Assembly: GCA_964245825.1 (NCBI GenBank) | Contig: CAXTNT010000012.1 | Span: 16,230-80,229, forward strand | Origin: CAJCIY01 sp964245825 | GTDB lineage: Bacteria > Actinomycetota > Actinomycetes > Mycobacteriales > CAJCIY01 | Direction of reading: 5' to 3' | Length of the DNA: 64,000 bases | Notes under the pieces: generated by a model | Databases searched by the model: none | What the model was told of the DNA's origin: nothing | What the model saw: the letters and a program-made list of their open reading frames with translations, nothing else | Translations under genes and position numbers: made by a program | Shown: positions 7,951 to 16,225 of the stretch, one piece after another | How positions within the stretch are numbered: position 1 is the stretch's first letter | Layout of the letters: each line of letters starts with the position of its first letter

Positions 7951-8865
7951 GTGACGGCGGTCGCCGAGGAGGTCATCGACCGGGCCAACCCCGTCTCGGC
8001 GTTCCTGCGGCTGGTGGTCATCGAGCACTCGGTGTTCGCCCTGCCGTTCGCGTACGTCGCTGCGCTGACCGCGATGAGCCAGAGCCCCGCGCACCGCGGT
8101 GTGCGCTGGGTGGACCTCGTGCTGATCACGGTCGCGATGGTCGCCGGGCGGACGTTCGCGATGGCGGTCAACCGCATCGTCGACCGGGAGCTGGACGCCC
8201 GCAACCCGCGTACCGCCCGGCGCGAGCTGGTCACCGGCGCGGTCTCGGTACGCACGGCCCTGGCGGGCAGCGGAGTCGCGCTCGGCGTCTTCCTGGTGGC
8301 GGCGGCACTGCTGAACGGGGCCTGCCTCGCGCTGTCGCCGATCGCCCTGGCGCTGCTGATCGTCTACCCGTACGGGAAGCGGTTCACGTGGGCCTGCCAC
8401 GGTCTGCTCGGGCTGGCGCAGGCGGTGGCGCCGCTCGGTGCGTGGATCGCGGTCACCGGGCACTGGTCCTGGGCCGCGACCGCGCTCGGGCTCGGTGTCG
8501 GCCTCTGGATCGGCGGCTTCGACCTGATCTACGCCCTGCAGGACCTGACGCACGACCGCGCGCACGGCGTCCACTCGCTGCCGGCCCGCTTCGGCGCGGC
8601 GGTGGCGCTGCGGGTCTCGACCGCGGCGCACGTGGCGACCTTCGCGCTGTTCGTTGCGTTCGGGGTGGCCCAGAACCTCGGCCCGCTCTGGTACGTCGGT
8701 CTGGCCGGGGTGGCGATCCTCTTCGCGTACGAGCACAGCATCGTCAGCCCCCGCGACTGGTCACGGCTCAACCGGGCCTTCTTCACCGCCAACGGCGTGG
8801 TCGGGATCGTCCTGTTCGGGTTCGCGCTGGCCGACCTGGTCGTGCACGGGCATCTGACCACATGA
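7951..8865 (+). CDS. mqnP: Menaquinone prenyltransferase MqnP (UbiA family)
   Basis: This 304-residue integral membrane prenyltransferase has the two aspartate-rich motifs of the UbiA family: NRIVDRELDARNPRTARRE (NxxxD type) and DLIYALQDLTHDRAHGVHS. About eight hydrophobic helices follow the usual pattern. It attaches the polyprenyl tail to 1,4-dihydroxy-6-naphthoate at the membrane. The start was set at GTG 7951 because AGGAG lies eight bases before it. The stop overlaps the UbiX-like ATG by four bases, so the two are probably co-translated. Confidence 0.92.
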   Translation: MTAVAEEVIDRANPVSAFLRLVVIEHSVFALPFAYVAALTAMSQSPAHRGVRWVDLVLITVAMVAGRTFAMAVNRIVDRELDARNPRTARRELVTGAVSVRTALAGSGVALGVFLVAAALLNGACLALSPIALALLIVYPYGKRFTWACHGLLGLAQAVAPLGAWIAVTGHWSWAATALGLGVGLWIGGFDLIYALQDLTHDRAHGVHSLPARFGAAVALRVSTAAHVATFALFVAFGVAQNLGPLWYVGLAGVAILFAYEHSIVSPRDWSRLNRAFFTANGVVGIVLFGFALADLVVHGHLTT

Positions 8866-9500
8866 CCCGTACGCCGTGGGTCGTCGGGATCAGTGGGGCG
8901 AGCGGGACGCCGTACGCGGCCGCGGTGATCCGCGCCCTGTTGGCTGCGGGCGAGGCGGTCGACCTGGTGGTGTCGCGCGCGGCACGGCTGACGATCCTGG
9001 ACGAGACGGGCCGGCCGCTGCGGGACGCGCACTGGCGCGCGGACCTGGGCACGTTCCTCGGCGCCCCGGTGAGCGGCGACGTGACGTACTGGGCGGCGGG
9101 CGACCTCGCCGCCGGGCCCAGTTCCGGGTCGTACGCGACGCGGGGGATGTTCGTGGTCCCGGCCAGCACAGACGCCGTGGCGGGCATCGCGCTCGGGCTG
9201 TCGAAGGACCTGCTGCAACGGGCGGCCGCCGTGACGCTGAAGGAGGGTCGGCCGCTGGTCGTCGTGCCACGGGAGACGCCGCTGGCCCGGCCGACCCTCG
9301 TGCACCTGCTCGCCCTGCACGACGCGGGCGCCGTCGTCGCGCCGGCCAGCCCCGGGTTCTACCACGGGCCGACCGACCTGCAGCAGCTGGTGGACTTCGT
9401 CGCCGGCCGGGTGCTGGACGTGGCCGGGGTCGGCCACGACCTCTACCGCCGCTGGACGGGTCAGGACCTGACCGGTCGTACGACGACCGGGCCGACGTGA
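8862..9500 (+). CDS. mqnM: UbiX-family flavin prenyltransferase
   Basis: This 212-residue flavoprotein opens with WVVGISGASGTPYAAAVIRAL, the GASG phosphate-binding loop of UbiX/Pad1, and contains AGPSSGSYATRGMFVVPAS and LKEGRPLVVVPRETPLA, both typical. UbiX prenylates FMN with a dimethylallyl group, supplying the cofactor the UbiD-like decarboxylase needs. It is the last gene of the mqnP pair and is followed by a strong hairpin. Confidence 0.92.
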   Translation: MTRTPWVVGISGASGTPYAAAVIRALLAAGEAVDLVVSRAARLTILDETGRPLRDAHWRADLGTFLGAPVSGDVTYWAAGDLAAGPSSGSYATRGMFVVPASTDAVAGIALGLSKDLLQRAAAVTLKEGRPLVVVPRETPLARPTLVHLLALHDAGAVVAPASPGFYHGPTDLQQLVDFVAGRVLDVAGVGHDLYRRWTGQDLTGRTTTGPT

Positions 9501-9525
9501 GCCGCCCCCGCTGCCGGGACGTGCG

Positions 9526-9557
9526 ACGGCCGGGCCGGCGTGAGCCGACCCGGCCGT
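9526..9557. terminator. Hairpin terminator between convergent genes
   Basis: ACGGCCGGGCCGGC (9526-9539) pairs with GCCGACCCGGCCGT (9544-9557) with one mismatch around a GTGA loop. It lies 25 bases after the UbiX-like stop and before the end of the small convergent gene, so it can serve both strands. No T-tract. Confidence 0.65.
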
Positions 9558-9603
9558 GGCAGGGATCTTCGTGAGCGCGGCGGGCCGAGGCCGGCCGCGT
9601 CGT

Positions 9604-9717
9604 TCAGTGGGAGCGGCGACGCAGCAGCGGCAGCCGGCGGGCTCGAACTACGGTCGCCCGACCTGCGGCGGCATGCACCTGCGAGACCCGCTCGATGATG
9701 AGCTCCTTCTGGTCCAT
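9604..9717 (-). CDS. Small basic protein, 37 residues, unknown function
   Basis: This short gene is supported by its signals: GAGGAGG seven bases before an ATG at 9717, a leader containing a perfect 9-bp hairpin (9743-9764), and a plausible promoter at 9780-9809. The product begins MDQKELIIERVSQVHAAAG and ends in an arginine-rich tail with RRLPLLRRRSH. No membrane segment is visible. It is divergent from the Lrp/AsnC regulator and convergent with the UbiX-like gene. I recognise no family; it could be a small regulatory or ribosome-associated peptide. Confidence 0.55.
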   Translation of the reverse strand: MDQKELIIERVSQVHAAAGRATVVRARRLPLLRRRSH

Positions 9718-9742
9718 GTCGGTGCCTCCTCTCGCTTACTCC

Positions 9743-9764
9743 TGTCGCCCCGGCTGGGGCGACA
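9743..9764 (-). promoter_or_regulatory. Perfect hairpin in the leader of the small gene
   Basis: TGTCGCCCC (9743-9751) pairs with GGGGCGACA (9756-9764) around a 4-base loop. It falls between the putative transcription start and the ribosome site of the 37-residue gene, so it could stabilise or attenuate that RNA. Confidence 0.5.
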
Positions 9765-9779
9765 CCTTCGATAACCAGG

Positions 9780-9809
9780 ACTATACCCGCTATGTTCCTT
9801 CGGATCCAA
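9780..9809 (-). promoter_or_regulatory. Putative promoter of the small gene
   Basis: On the minus strand TTGGAT (9809-9804) is followed after 18 bases by TATAGT (9785-9780), close to the primary sigma consensus. The start would give a leader of about 55 bases. Confidence 0.5.
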
Positions 9810-9850
9810 AGTCTTTGAGGTGAATGTCGCATGAATCACAGGAGAAGCGG

Positions 9851-10312
9851 ATGGATGACGTCGATCGCCGGCTGGTGACCGCGCTCCGGGCCGACGCCCG
9901 CGCCAGCTGGGCCGAGCTGGCGCGCATCGTCGGCCTCTCGGCACCCAGCGTCGCCGACCGGGTCGCGCGGCTCGAGCGCGACGGGGTGATCACCGGCTAT
10001 CACGCCGCCGTGAACCCGGCGCTGGTCGGCCTCGGGGTGAGCGCCCTGGTGGGCGTCTACCAGAAGGAGGGCGCGAACGCCGACTCGCTCGTCGACGCCC
10101 TCCGCGACATCCCGGAGATCGAGGACTGCTGGTCGGTCGCCGGCGAGGAGGAGCTGATGCTGCGGCTGCGTACGACCGACGTCGACGCCCTCGAGTCGGC
10201 GCTCCGGACCCTGCGCCGGGCGCGCGGTGTGTCCCGGACCCGGACCACCGTGGTGCTGTCCACACCGTGGGAGGGCCGCTTCCCGCTGACCGCCGACGAG
10301 CCCGAAGGCTGA
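9851..10312 (+). CDS. Lrp/AsnC-family transcriptional regulator
   Basis: This 153-residue protein has an N-terminal winged helix-turn-helix (MDDVDRRLVTALRADARAS, then ELARIVGLSAPSVADRVARL) and a C-terminal RAM/AsnC ligand-binding domain (VSALVGVYQKEGANADSLV, DCWSVAGEEELMLRLR). AGGAG lies six bases before the ATG at 9851. Such proteins bind amino acids or related ligands and act as octamers on nearby promoters. It sits directly upstream of mqnE, with 20 bases between them, but mqnE has its own -10 box. The ligand is unknown. Confidence 0.88.
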   Translation: MDDVDRRLVTALRADARASWAELARIVGLSAPSVADRVARLERDGVITGYHAAVNPALVGLGVSALVGVYQKEGANADSLVDALRDIPEIEDCWSVAGEEELMLRLRTTDVDALESALRTLRRARGVSRTRTTVVLSTPWEGRFPLTADEPEG

Positions 10313-10320
10313 GCCGGCCG

Positions 10321-10332
10321 TACCCTGAGCAG
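10321..10332 (+). promoter_or_regulatory. -10 box of a leaderless mqnE transcript
   Basis: TACCCT at 10321-10326 lies six bases before the GTG start of mqnE, and no ribosome-binding site is present. This spacing places transcription start at or next to the start codon. Confidence 0.5.
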
Positions 10333-11496
10333 GTGGAACAGGCACGCACGGAGGAGATCGAGGCCAAGGTGTACGGCGGGGAGCGGCTCACCCGCCAGGA
10401 CGGCGAGGACCTCTACGCCACCGACGACCTCGCCTGGCTCGGCCAGCTCGCCCATCACAAGCGCACCGAGCTGAACGGCGACGTGACGCTGTTCAACATC
10501 AACCGGCACCTGAACCTCACCAACGTCTGCTCGGCGTCGTGCGCCTACTGCAGCTTCCAGCGCAAGCCGGGCGAGGCAGACGCGTACACGATGCGGGTGG
10601 AGGAGGCCGTCCGGCTGGCCACAGAGATGGAGTCGTCGGGCATCACCGAGCTGCACATCGTGAATGGGCTGCACCCCACCCTGCCGTGGCGCTACTACCC
10701 GCGCAGCATCCGCGAGCTGAAGGCGGCGCTGCCGCACGTCACCATCAAGGCCTTCACCGCCACCGAGATCCAGTGGTTCGAGAAGATCAGCGGCCTGCCG
10801 GCGAGCGAGATCCTGGACGAGCTGATGGACGCCGGGCTCGAGTCGCTGACCGGGGGCGGCGCGGAGATCTTCGACTGGGAGGTGCGCCAGCACATCGTCG
10901 ACCACGCCTGCCACTGGGAGGACTGGTCACGCATCCACCGGCTGGCCCACGGCAAGGGCATGAAGACGCCGTCGACCATGCTCTACGGACACGTCGAGGA
11001 GCCGCGGCACCGGGTGGACCACGTGCTGCGCCTTCGCGAACTGCAGGACGAGACCGGCGGGTTCGCGGTCTTCATCCCGCTGCGCTACCAGCACGACTTC
11101 GTCGACTCCAAGGACGGCAAGGTACGCAACCAGCTGATGGCCCGTACCACGATGGCGACGGGTGCCGAGGCGCTGAAGACCTTCGCCGTGTCGCGGCTGC
11201 TGTTCGACAACGTGCCGCACGTGAAGAACTTCTGGGTGATGCACGGTCTGACGACCGCGCAGCTGTCGCTGTCCTTCGGCGCCGACGATCTCGACGGCTC
11301 GGTGGTGGAGTACAAGATCACCCACGACGCGGACGGCTTCGGCACGCCTACGACCATGACGCGCGAGGACCTGCTGGCGCTGATCCGGGACGCCGGATTC
11401 ACGCCGGCCGAGCGAAACACCCGCTACGAGATCGTGAAGACCTTCGACGGTCCCGACCTCACCCGCCGCGACACCCCGCAACCGGTCTGGTCCTGA
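10333..11496 (+). CDS. mqnE: Aminofutalosine synthase MqnE
   Basis: This 387-residue radical SAM enzyme carries the cluster motif CSASCAYC (CX3CX2C), preceded by NINRHLNLTNV as in the MqnE/MqnC/CofH group. It adds the adenosyl radical to 3-[(1-carboxyvinyl)oxy]benzoate and rearranges it to 6-amino-6-deoxyfutalosine, the second step of the pathway. Internal motifs HIVNGLHPTLPW and ESLTGGGAEIFDWEVR agree with MqnE rather than MqnC. GTG 10333 was chosen because a TACCCT box precedes it by six bases. A small membrane-protein gene follows two bases after the stop. Confidence 0.92.
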   Translation: MEQARTEEIEAKVYGGERLTRQDGEDLYATDDLAWLGQLAHHKRTELNGDVTLFNINRHLNLTNVCSASCAYCSFQRKPGEADAYTMRVEEAVRLATEMESSGITELHIVNGLHPTLPWRYYPRSIRELKAALPHVTIKAFTATEIQWFEKISGLPASEILDELMDAGLESLTGGGAEIFDWEVRQHIVDHACHWEDWSRIHRLAHGKGMKTPSTMLYGHVEEPRHRVDHVLRLRELQDETGGFAVFIPLRYQHDFVDSKDGKVRNQLMARTTMATGAEALKTFAVSRLLFDNVPHVKNFWVMHGLTTAQLSLSFGADDLDGSVVEYKITHDADGFGTPTTMTREDLLALIRDAGFTPAERNTRYEIVKTFDGPDLTRRDTPQPVWS

Positions 11497-11498
11497 CC

Positions 11499-11750
11499 GT
11501 GGACCCGCGCGTCGATCCCCGCCGCCTGGCGGCGATGCCGAGCGTTGGCCGGCTCACCCTGATCGGCGTTCTCGCTGTACTCGTACCCGGGCTGGTCGTG
11601 TTCGGGATCGCCCGCGCCGCAGGGCTGTCCACCGGCTCGTCCGGTCTGCTCGGGCTGCTCGCGATGTTCGTCGGGATGGGCTGGTACCCCACCTACCTGC
11701 GGCGGCTCGGCAAGCGGGTCGACGCCCAACTGCGGGAGGCCGAGCAGTGA
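11499..11750 (+). CDS. Small membrane protein, unknown function
   Basis: This is an 83-residue protein with two predicted transmembrane helices (LTLIGVLAVLVPGLVVFGIA and GLLGLLAMFVGMGWYPTYL) and a charged C-terminus (RRLGKRVDAQLREAEQ). It starts with GTG two bases after mqnE and overlaps the next gene by four bases, forming a tail of the mqnE operon. I do not recognise the family. Pairing with a DUF4229-like protein suggests a small membrane complex; that is inference. Confidence 0.7.
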   Translation: MDPRVDPRRLAAMPSVGRLTLIGVLAVLVPGLVVFGIARAAGLSTGSSGLLGLLAMFVGMGWYPTYLRRLGKRVDAQLREAEQ

Positions 11751-11971
11751 ACGGGATGACCCGGATGATCGTGTCGTACACGGCACTCCGACTGGCGCTG
11801 TTCACGATCGCGTTCATCCTGCTGCTGTTCTCGCCGCTGGCGACGATCGTCGACATCGCGATCGCGCTGGTCGTCTCCGCGATCGTCAGCTACCCCCTCG
11901 GGCGGCACCAGCGCGACCGGATGACGACACTCCTGCTCGAGCGCCGCGAGCGGAAGACCGGCGGAAGTTAG
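11747..11971 (+). CDS. DUF4229-like small membrane protein
   Basis: This is a 74-residue protein with two hydrophobic helices (ALRLALFTIAFILLLFSP and IVDIAIALVVSAIVSYPLG) and a basic C-terminus with LLLERRERKTGG. Layout and the SYPLGRHQRDRM turn resemble the actinobacterial DUF4229 family, of unknown role, often found next to menaquinone genes. Its GTG overlaps the upstream stop by four bases, so it is translated as part of the mqnE operon. Confidence 0.7.
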   Translation: MNGMTRMIVSYTALRLALFTIAFILLLFSPLATIVDIAIALVVSAIVSYPLGRHQRDRMTTLLLERRERKTGGS

Positions 11972-11993
11972 CCGCACTGTCCGAGGCTGGTGG

Positions 11994-12013
11994 ATACGTG
12001 GACGTCCATGTAT
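11994..12013. promoter_or_regulatory. Imperfect 20-bp palindrome upstream of icmF, likely operator
   Basis: The site ATACGTGGACGTCCATGTAT is palindromic except for one base pair per arm. It lies 46 bases before the icmF ATG, and a half-site-like GTCCACGTAC follows eight bases later (12021-12030). The size and placement suit a dimeric repressor, possibly the MarR protein encoded downstream. Confidence 0.5.
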
Positions 12014-12059
12014 CTTGAGTGTCCACGTACGGCCGTCGGGCCTCGTGACGAGGAGCCTC

Positions 12060-15000
12060 ATGGATCTGTACGCGGCGGAGCACCCGGTCCGGTTCGTGAC
12101 GGCGGCCAGCCTGTTCGACGGCCACGACGCGGCGATCAACATCATGCGGCGGGTGCTGCAGAGCCAGGGCGTCGAGGTGATCCACCTCGGCCACGACCGC
12201 AGCGTGGAGTCCGTCGTCGCGGCCGCGCTCCAGGAGGACGTGCAGGGCGTGGCGATCAGCTCGTACCAGGGCGGTCACGTCGAGTACTTCACGTACCTGC
12301 GGGAGCGGCTGGTCGAGGTTGGGGCCGGCCACGTGCAGGTCTTCGGCGGGGGCGGCGGCGTCATCGTGCCCGCGGAGATCGCCCTGCTGGCGGCGCGCGG
12401 GGTGCGGATCTTCGCCCCCGAGGACGGTCAGCGCCTCGGTCTCGCCGGGATGATCAACAGCCTGGTGCAGGCGTGCGACATCGACCTCGCCGGCAGCCCG
12501 CCGCAGGTCGAGGACGTGCGCGGCGGGGACCTCGCGGCCCTGGCGCGCGCCATCACCGTCCTGCAGGCCGGCAGGTCGTGCGAGCTTGCCGACGCGCTGC
12601 GTGACGGCTCGCCGAGCGTCCCGGTCCTGGGCATCACCGGCACCGGCGGCTCGGGCAAGAGCTCGCTGGCCGACGAGCTGCTCCGCCGCTTTCGGCTGGA
12701 CCAGGAGGACAAGCTGCGGATCGCCGTGCTGGCGATCGACCCGAGCCGGCGGCGCGGCGGAGGCGCCCTGCTGGGCGACCGGATCCGGATGAACGCCCTC
12801 GGCGGCGACCAGATCTTCTTCCGCTCGCTCGCGACCCGGACACCGGGCTCGGCGGTGCCCGACAACCTGGGCGACGTCATCGGTGCGTGCAAGGCCGCCG
12901 GCTTCGACCTCGTCATCGTCGAGACGCCGGGCATCGGGCAGGGTGATGCGAGCATCACCGACTTCTGCGACGTCTCGCTCTACGTCATGACGCCCGAGTA
13001 CGGCGCCGCCTCGCAGCTCGAGAAGATCGACATGCTCGACTTCGCGGACGTGGTGGCGATCAACAAGTTCGAGCGCCGCGGCGCCGAGGACGCCCGGCGT
13101 GACGTGGCCCGGCAGGTCGCGCGCAACCGGTCGGCCTTCGGCGCCGGGTGGGAGGAGATGCCGGTCTTCGGCACGTCCGCCGCCCGGTTCAACGACGACG
13201 GCGTCACGGCGCTCTACCAGTACCTGCGGGGCGTGCTTGCCGGCAGGGGCCTGGCCGCGACCGAGGGTGTGCTGCCTACCGTCGACACGAAGGTGTCCAC
13301 CGGGCTGACCTCCGCGCTGCCGTCCGCTCGGGAGCGGTACCTGGCCGAGATCGCGGCAACCGTCCGCGCGCACCACGCCGGCGTGGACGAGCAGGCGGCC
13401 CGCGCTCGCCGTCGTCAGCACCTGCGTACCGCCCGGGACCTGGTCGCCGATCCCGCCGAGCTGGACGCGCTGCTGGCCGGCACGGCGCTCGACCCGCTGG
13501 TGGAGGCTGCGCTGACGGCCTGGCCCGCCCGGGTGTCGGAGTACGCCGGGGACGACCTCGTCTACTCCGTACGCGGGCGGGAGATCCGCACCCCGCTGAC
13601 CCGCGAGACCCTCTCGGGCAGCCACGTCCGACGGGTTGCCGTGCCCAGGATCGCCGACGACGGCGACCTGGTGCGGTTCCTGGGACGAGAGAACCTCCCG
13701 GGCTACTTCCCCTACACCGCAGGCGTTTTTCCGTTCAAGCGTCAGGGCGAGGCGCCGGCCCGGATGTTCGCCGGCGAGGGCGACGCGGCGCGGACCAACC
13801 GACGGTTCAAGGTCCTGTCGCAGGGCCAGCCGGCCACCCGGCTGTCGACGGCCTTCGACTCGGTGACCCTGTACGGCCGCGACCCCGACCCGCGCCCGGA
13901 CATCTACGGCAAGGTCGGCACCAGCGGAGTGTCGATCGCCACCCTCGAGGACATGAAGGTGCTCTACGGCGGGTTCGACCTCTGCTCCCCCACCACGTCG
14001 GTGTCGATGACGATCAACGGGCCGGCGCCGACCATCCTGGCGATGTTCCTGAACGCGGCGATCGACCAACGACTGCAGCGGTTTTGCGAGGAGGAGGGCC
14101 GCGACCCCAGCGCAGCCGAGACCGGCGAGCTCCGCCGGTGGGTGCTCGCGAACGTTCGCGGCACGGTGCAGGCCGACATCCTCAAGGAGGACCAGGGCCA
14201 GAACACCTGCATCTTCTCCACCGAGTTCGCCCTGCGGGCGATGGCCGATATCCAGGAGTACTTCGTCGCGCACCGCGTGCAGAACTTCTACTCGGTCAGC
14301 ATCTCCGGCTATCACATCGCCGAGGCGGGGGCCAATCCCCTGAGCCAGCTGGCCTTCACCCTCGCCAACGGCTTCACCTATGTCGAGGCGTACCTCGCCC
14401 GGGGCATGGACATCGACGACTTCGCCCCCAACCTGTCGTTCTTCTTCAGCAACGGCATGGACGCCGAGTACACCGTTCTCGGCCGGGTCGCACGACGGGT
14501 CTGGGCGATCGCCATGCGGGAGCGCTACGGCGCGTCCGAGCGGTCGCAGAAGCTGAAGTACCACGTGCAAACCTCGGGCCGTTCCCTGCACGCGCAGGAG
14601 ATGTCGTTCAACGACATCCGTACCACCCTGCAGGCGTTGTGCGCGCTCTACGACAACGCCAACAGCCTGCACACCAACGCCTACGACGAAGCGGTGACGA
14701 CGCCCTCGGAGGAGTCCGTGCGCCGGGCACTGGCCATCCAGATGATCATCGACCAGGAGTGGGGCCTGTCGATGAACGAGAACCCGCTGCAGGGCTCGTA
14801 CGTGGTCGACGAACTGACCGATCTGGTCGAGGAGGCCGTGCTGACCGAGTTCGACCGGATCACCGAGCGCGGCGGGGTGCTCGGCGCGATGGAGACCGGC
14901 TACCAGCGCGGGCGGATCCAGGACGAGTCGATGCTCTACGAACACCGCAAGCATGACGGCTCGCTGCCGCTGATCGGGGTCAACACCTTCCGCAACCCGC

Positions 15001-15257
15001 ATGGCGACGGGGGTACCGGCCCGGTCGAACTGGCCCGCGCCACCGAAGCCGAGAAGCGCTCGCAGCTCGACCGCCTGCATGCCTTCCACGCCGCCCACCG
15101 CGACGAATCACCAGCGGCGCTCGCGGCGCTGCGCCAGACCGCGATGGCGGGCGACAACGTCTTCGAGGCACTCATGGCCGCGGTGCGGTGCTGCTCCCTC
15201 GGCCAGATCAGCGACACCTTCTTCGAGGTCGGCGGCCAGTACCGCCGCAACGTCTGA
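12060..15257 (+). CDS. icmF: Fused isobutyryl-CoA mutase IcmF
   Basis: This 1065-residue protein has the three-part IcmF architecture. An N-terminal cobalamin-binding domain contains DGHDAAINIMRRVLQSQG (with the cobalt-ligand His) and FGGGGGVIVP. A middle MeaI-type GTPase has P-loop GITGTGGSGKSS, switch region IVETPGIGQGDASI and base-recognition NKFERRG. A C-terminal acyl-CoA mutase TIM barrel contains ENLPGYFPYTAGVFPFKR and GTVQADILKEDQGQNTC. It interconverts isobutyryl- and butyryl-CoA with adenosylcobalamin, the GTPase serving cofactor loading. AGGAG lies six bases before ATG 12060. It is followed by a marR gene seven bases on. Confidence 0.94.
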   Translation: MDLYAAEHPVRFVTAASLFDGHDAAINIMRRVLQSQGVEVIHLGHDRSVESVVAAALQEDVQGVAISSYQGGHVEYFTYLRERLVEVGAGHVQVFGGGGGVIVPAEIALLAARGVRIFAPEDGQRLGLAGMINSLVQACDIDLAGSPPQVEDVRGGDLAALARAITVLQAGRSCELADALRDGSPSVPVLGITGTGGSGKSSLADELLRRFRLDQEDKLRIAVLAIDPSRRRGGGALLGDRIRMNALGGDQIFFRSLATRTPGSAVPDNLGDVIGACKAAGFDLVIVETPGIGQGDASITDFCDVSLYVMTPEYGAASQLEKIDMLDFADVVAINKFERRGAEDARRDVARQVARNRSAFGAGWEEMPVFGTSAARFNDDGVTALYQYLRGVLAGRGLAATEGVLPTVDTKVSTGLTSALPSARERYLAEIAATVRAHHAGVDEQAARARRRQHLRTARDLVADPAELDALLAGTALDPLVEAALTAWPARVSEYAGDDLVYSVRGREIRTPLTRETLSGSHVRRVAVPRIADDGDLVRFLGRENLPGYFPYTAGVFPFKRQGEAPARMFAGEGDAARTNRRFKVLSQGQPATRLSTAFDSVTLYGRDPDPRPDIYGKVGTSGVSIATLEDMKVLYGGFDLCSPTTSVSMTINGPAPTILAMFLNAAIDQRLQRFCEEEGRDPSAAETGELRRWVLANVRGTVQADILKEDQGQNTCIFSTEFALRAMADIQEYFVAHRVQNFYSVSISGYHIAEAGANPLSQLAFTLANGFTYVEAYLARGMDIDDFAPNLSFFFSNGMDAEYTVLGRVARRVWAIAMRERYGASERSQKLKYHVQTSGRSLHAQEMSFNDIRTTLQALCALYDNANSLHTNAYDEAVTTPSEESVRRALAIQMIIDQEWGLSMNENPLQGSYVVDELTDLVEEAVLTEFDRITERGGVLGAMETGYQRGRIQDESMLYEHRKHDGSLPLIGVNTFRNPHGDGGTGPVELARATEAEKRSQLDRLHAFHAAHRDESPAALAALRQTAMAGDNVFEALMAAVRCCSLGQISDTFFEVGGQYRRNV

Positions 15258-15264
15258 GAGTCGG

Positions 15265-15750
15265 ATGGACACCATCGCGCTGGCCCGGGCCAACTGGGTC
15301 GCTCACGGCTGGTCCGAGGCGGCCGACGGCATGGCCGCCGTCACCTCGGTCATGCGGGCCCAGCAGATCCTGCTGGCGCGCGTCGATGCGACTCTCAAGC
15401 CGTTCGGGCTCACCTTTGCCCGGTACGAGGTGCTCATGCTGCTGCACTTCAGCAGCCGCGGGTCGATGCCCATCACCAAGGCCAGCCGGCGCCTCCAGGT
15501 GCATCCCACCTCGATCACCAACGCGGTCGACCGCCTCGAAGCGGCCCGGTTCGTACGCCGGCTGGCGCACCCGACCGACGGCCGCGCGACGCTGATAGAG
15601 ATCACCGCGGAGGGGCGGCGCACCGCGCTGGCGGCCACCGCCGCGCTGAACGGGGAGGTGTTCTCCTCGCCGGGGCTCTCCGCCCGCCGGACGGCCGCGC
15701 TCACGCAGGTGCTGGCGGCGTTGCGCAAGGACGCTGGCGATTTCGTCTAG
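15265..15750 (+). CDS. MarR-family transcriptional regulator
   Basis: This 161-residue winged-helix protein has MarR landmarks: LTFARYEVLMLLHFSS, the recognition helix LQVHPTSITNAVDRLEAA, the wing HPTDGRATLIEITAEG, and dimerisation helices at both ends. It lies seven bases after icmF, so it is probably co-transcribed and senses a ligand linked to the mutase reaction, such as an acyl-CoA or branched acid. Palindromes before icmF (11994-12013) and just after its own stop (15756-15773) are candidate operators. Confidence 0.88.
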   Translation: MDTIALARANWVAHGWSEAADGMAAVTSVMRAQQILLARVDATLKPFGLTFARYEVLMLLHFSSRGSMPITKASRRLQVHPTSITNAVDRLEAARFVRRLAHPTDGRATLIEITAEGRRTALAATAALNGEVFSSPGLSARRTAALTQVLAALRKDAGDFV

Positions 15751-15755
15751 TCTGC

Positions 15756-15773
15756 TACCCTGGTCCCTAGGTA
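15756..15773. promoter_or_regulatory. Palindromic site between marR and the next gene
   Basis: TACCCTGG and CCTAGGTA form an 18-bp dyad with two mismatched pairs. A possible -10 box TAGTCT (15748-15753) overlaps the marR stop just upstream, so a bound repressor would cover the transcription start of the 103-residue gene. Confidence 0.4.
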
Positions 15774-15792
15774 ACATCAAGGAGGGTGACTC

Positions 15793-16104
15793 ATGGCAGA
15801 GCAGCCACTGACGGTCGAGCGTGTGCAGCTCGGCGTACGGATGGAGCAGTCCATGGTCAAGGTCTTGAAGGGCCTGGCTGAGTTCGAGGACGTCACCCTC
15901 GGCCAGCTGCTGGAGAAGATCGTCCTGCATTCGTTCGAACCCGTGCCCGGGGAGGAGGGCGAGATGGCGGCCAGCCCGCACGGCAAGCGGGCGCTGGCCG
16001 CCATCGCCGACCTGAAGCGCATCTACGGGATGGACCAGGATGTCCACGCCAACCGCCGGTTCCAGGAGAGCCGCCACGCCGGCGACGACAGCGTGCAGGG
16101 GTAG
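15793..16104 (+). CDS. Conserved small protein, possible ribbon-helix-helix fold
   Basis: This is a 103-residue soluble protein. AAGGAGG lies six to seven bases before the ATG, a strong ribosome site. The first 50 residues (VERVQLGVRMEQSMVKVLKG, then DVTLGQLLEKIVLHSFEP) fit a beta strand followed by two helices, as in ribbon-helix-helix proteins; the rest is a charged tail. It follows marR after a palindrome. A DNA-binding or accessory regulatory role is inference. Confidence 0.7.
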   Translation: MAEQPLTVERVQLGVRMEQSMVKVLKGLAEFEDVTLGQLLEKIVLHSFEPVPGEEGEMAASPHGKRALAAIADLKRIYGMDQDVHANRRFQESRHAGDDSVQG

Positions 16105-16225
16105 CTCTCTCGAAGACCAGCATGTCATAAACAGGTATCACCAGATCTGGTCCACTTGGACATATAACACTGAACGGGCAACGACAAAGTACGGATTCCT
16201 GCACATCGCGGAATAGGTGGTTTTC

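Noticed and set aside
11886..15098. A 1070-codon minus-strand frame
   Set aside because: It is antisense to icmF, with no recognisable domain and Arg/Gly/Val composition typical of shadow frames.
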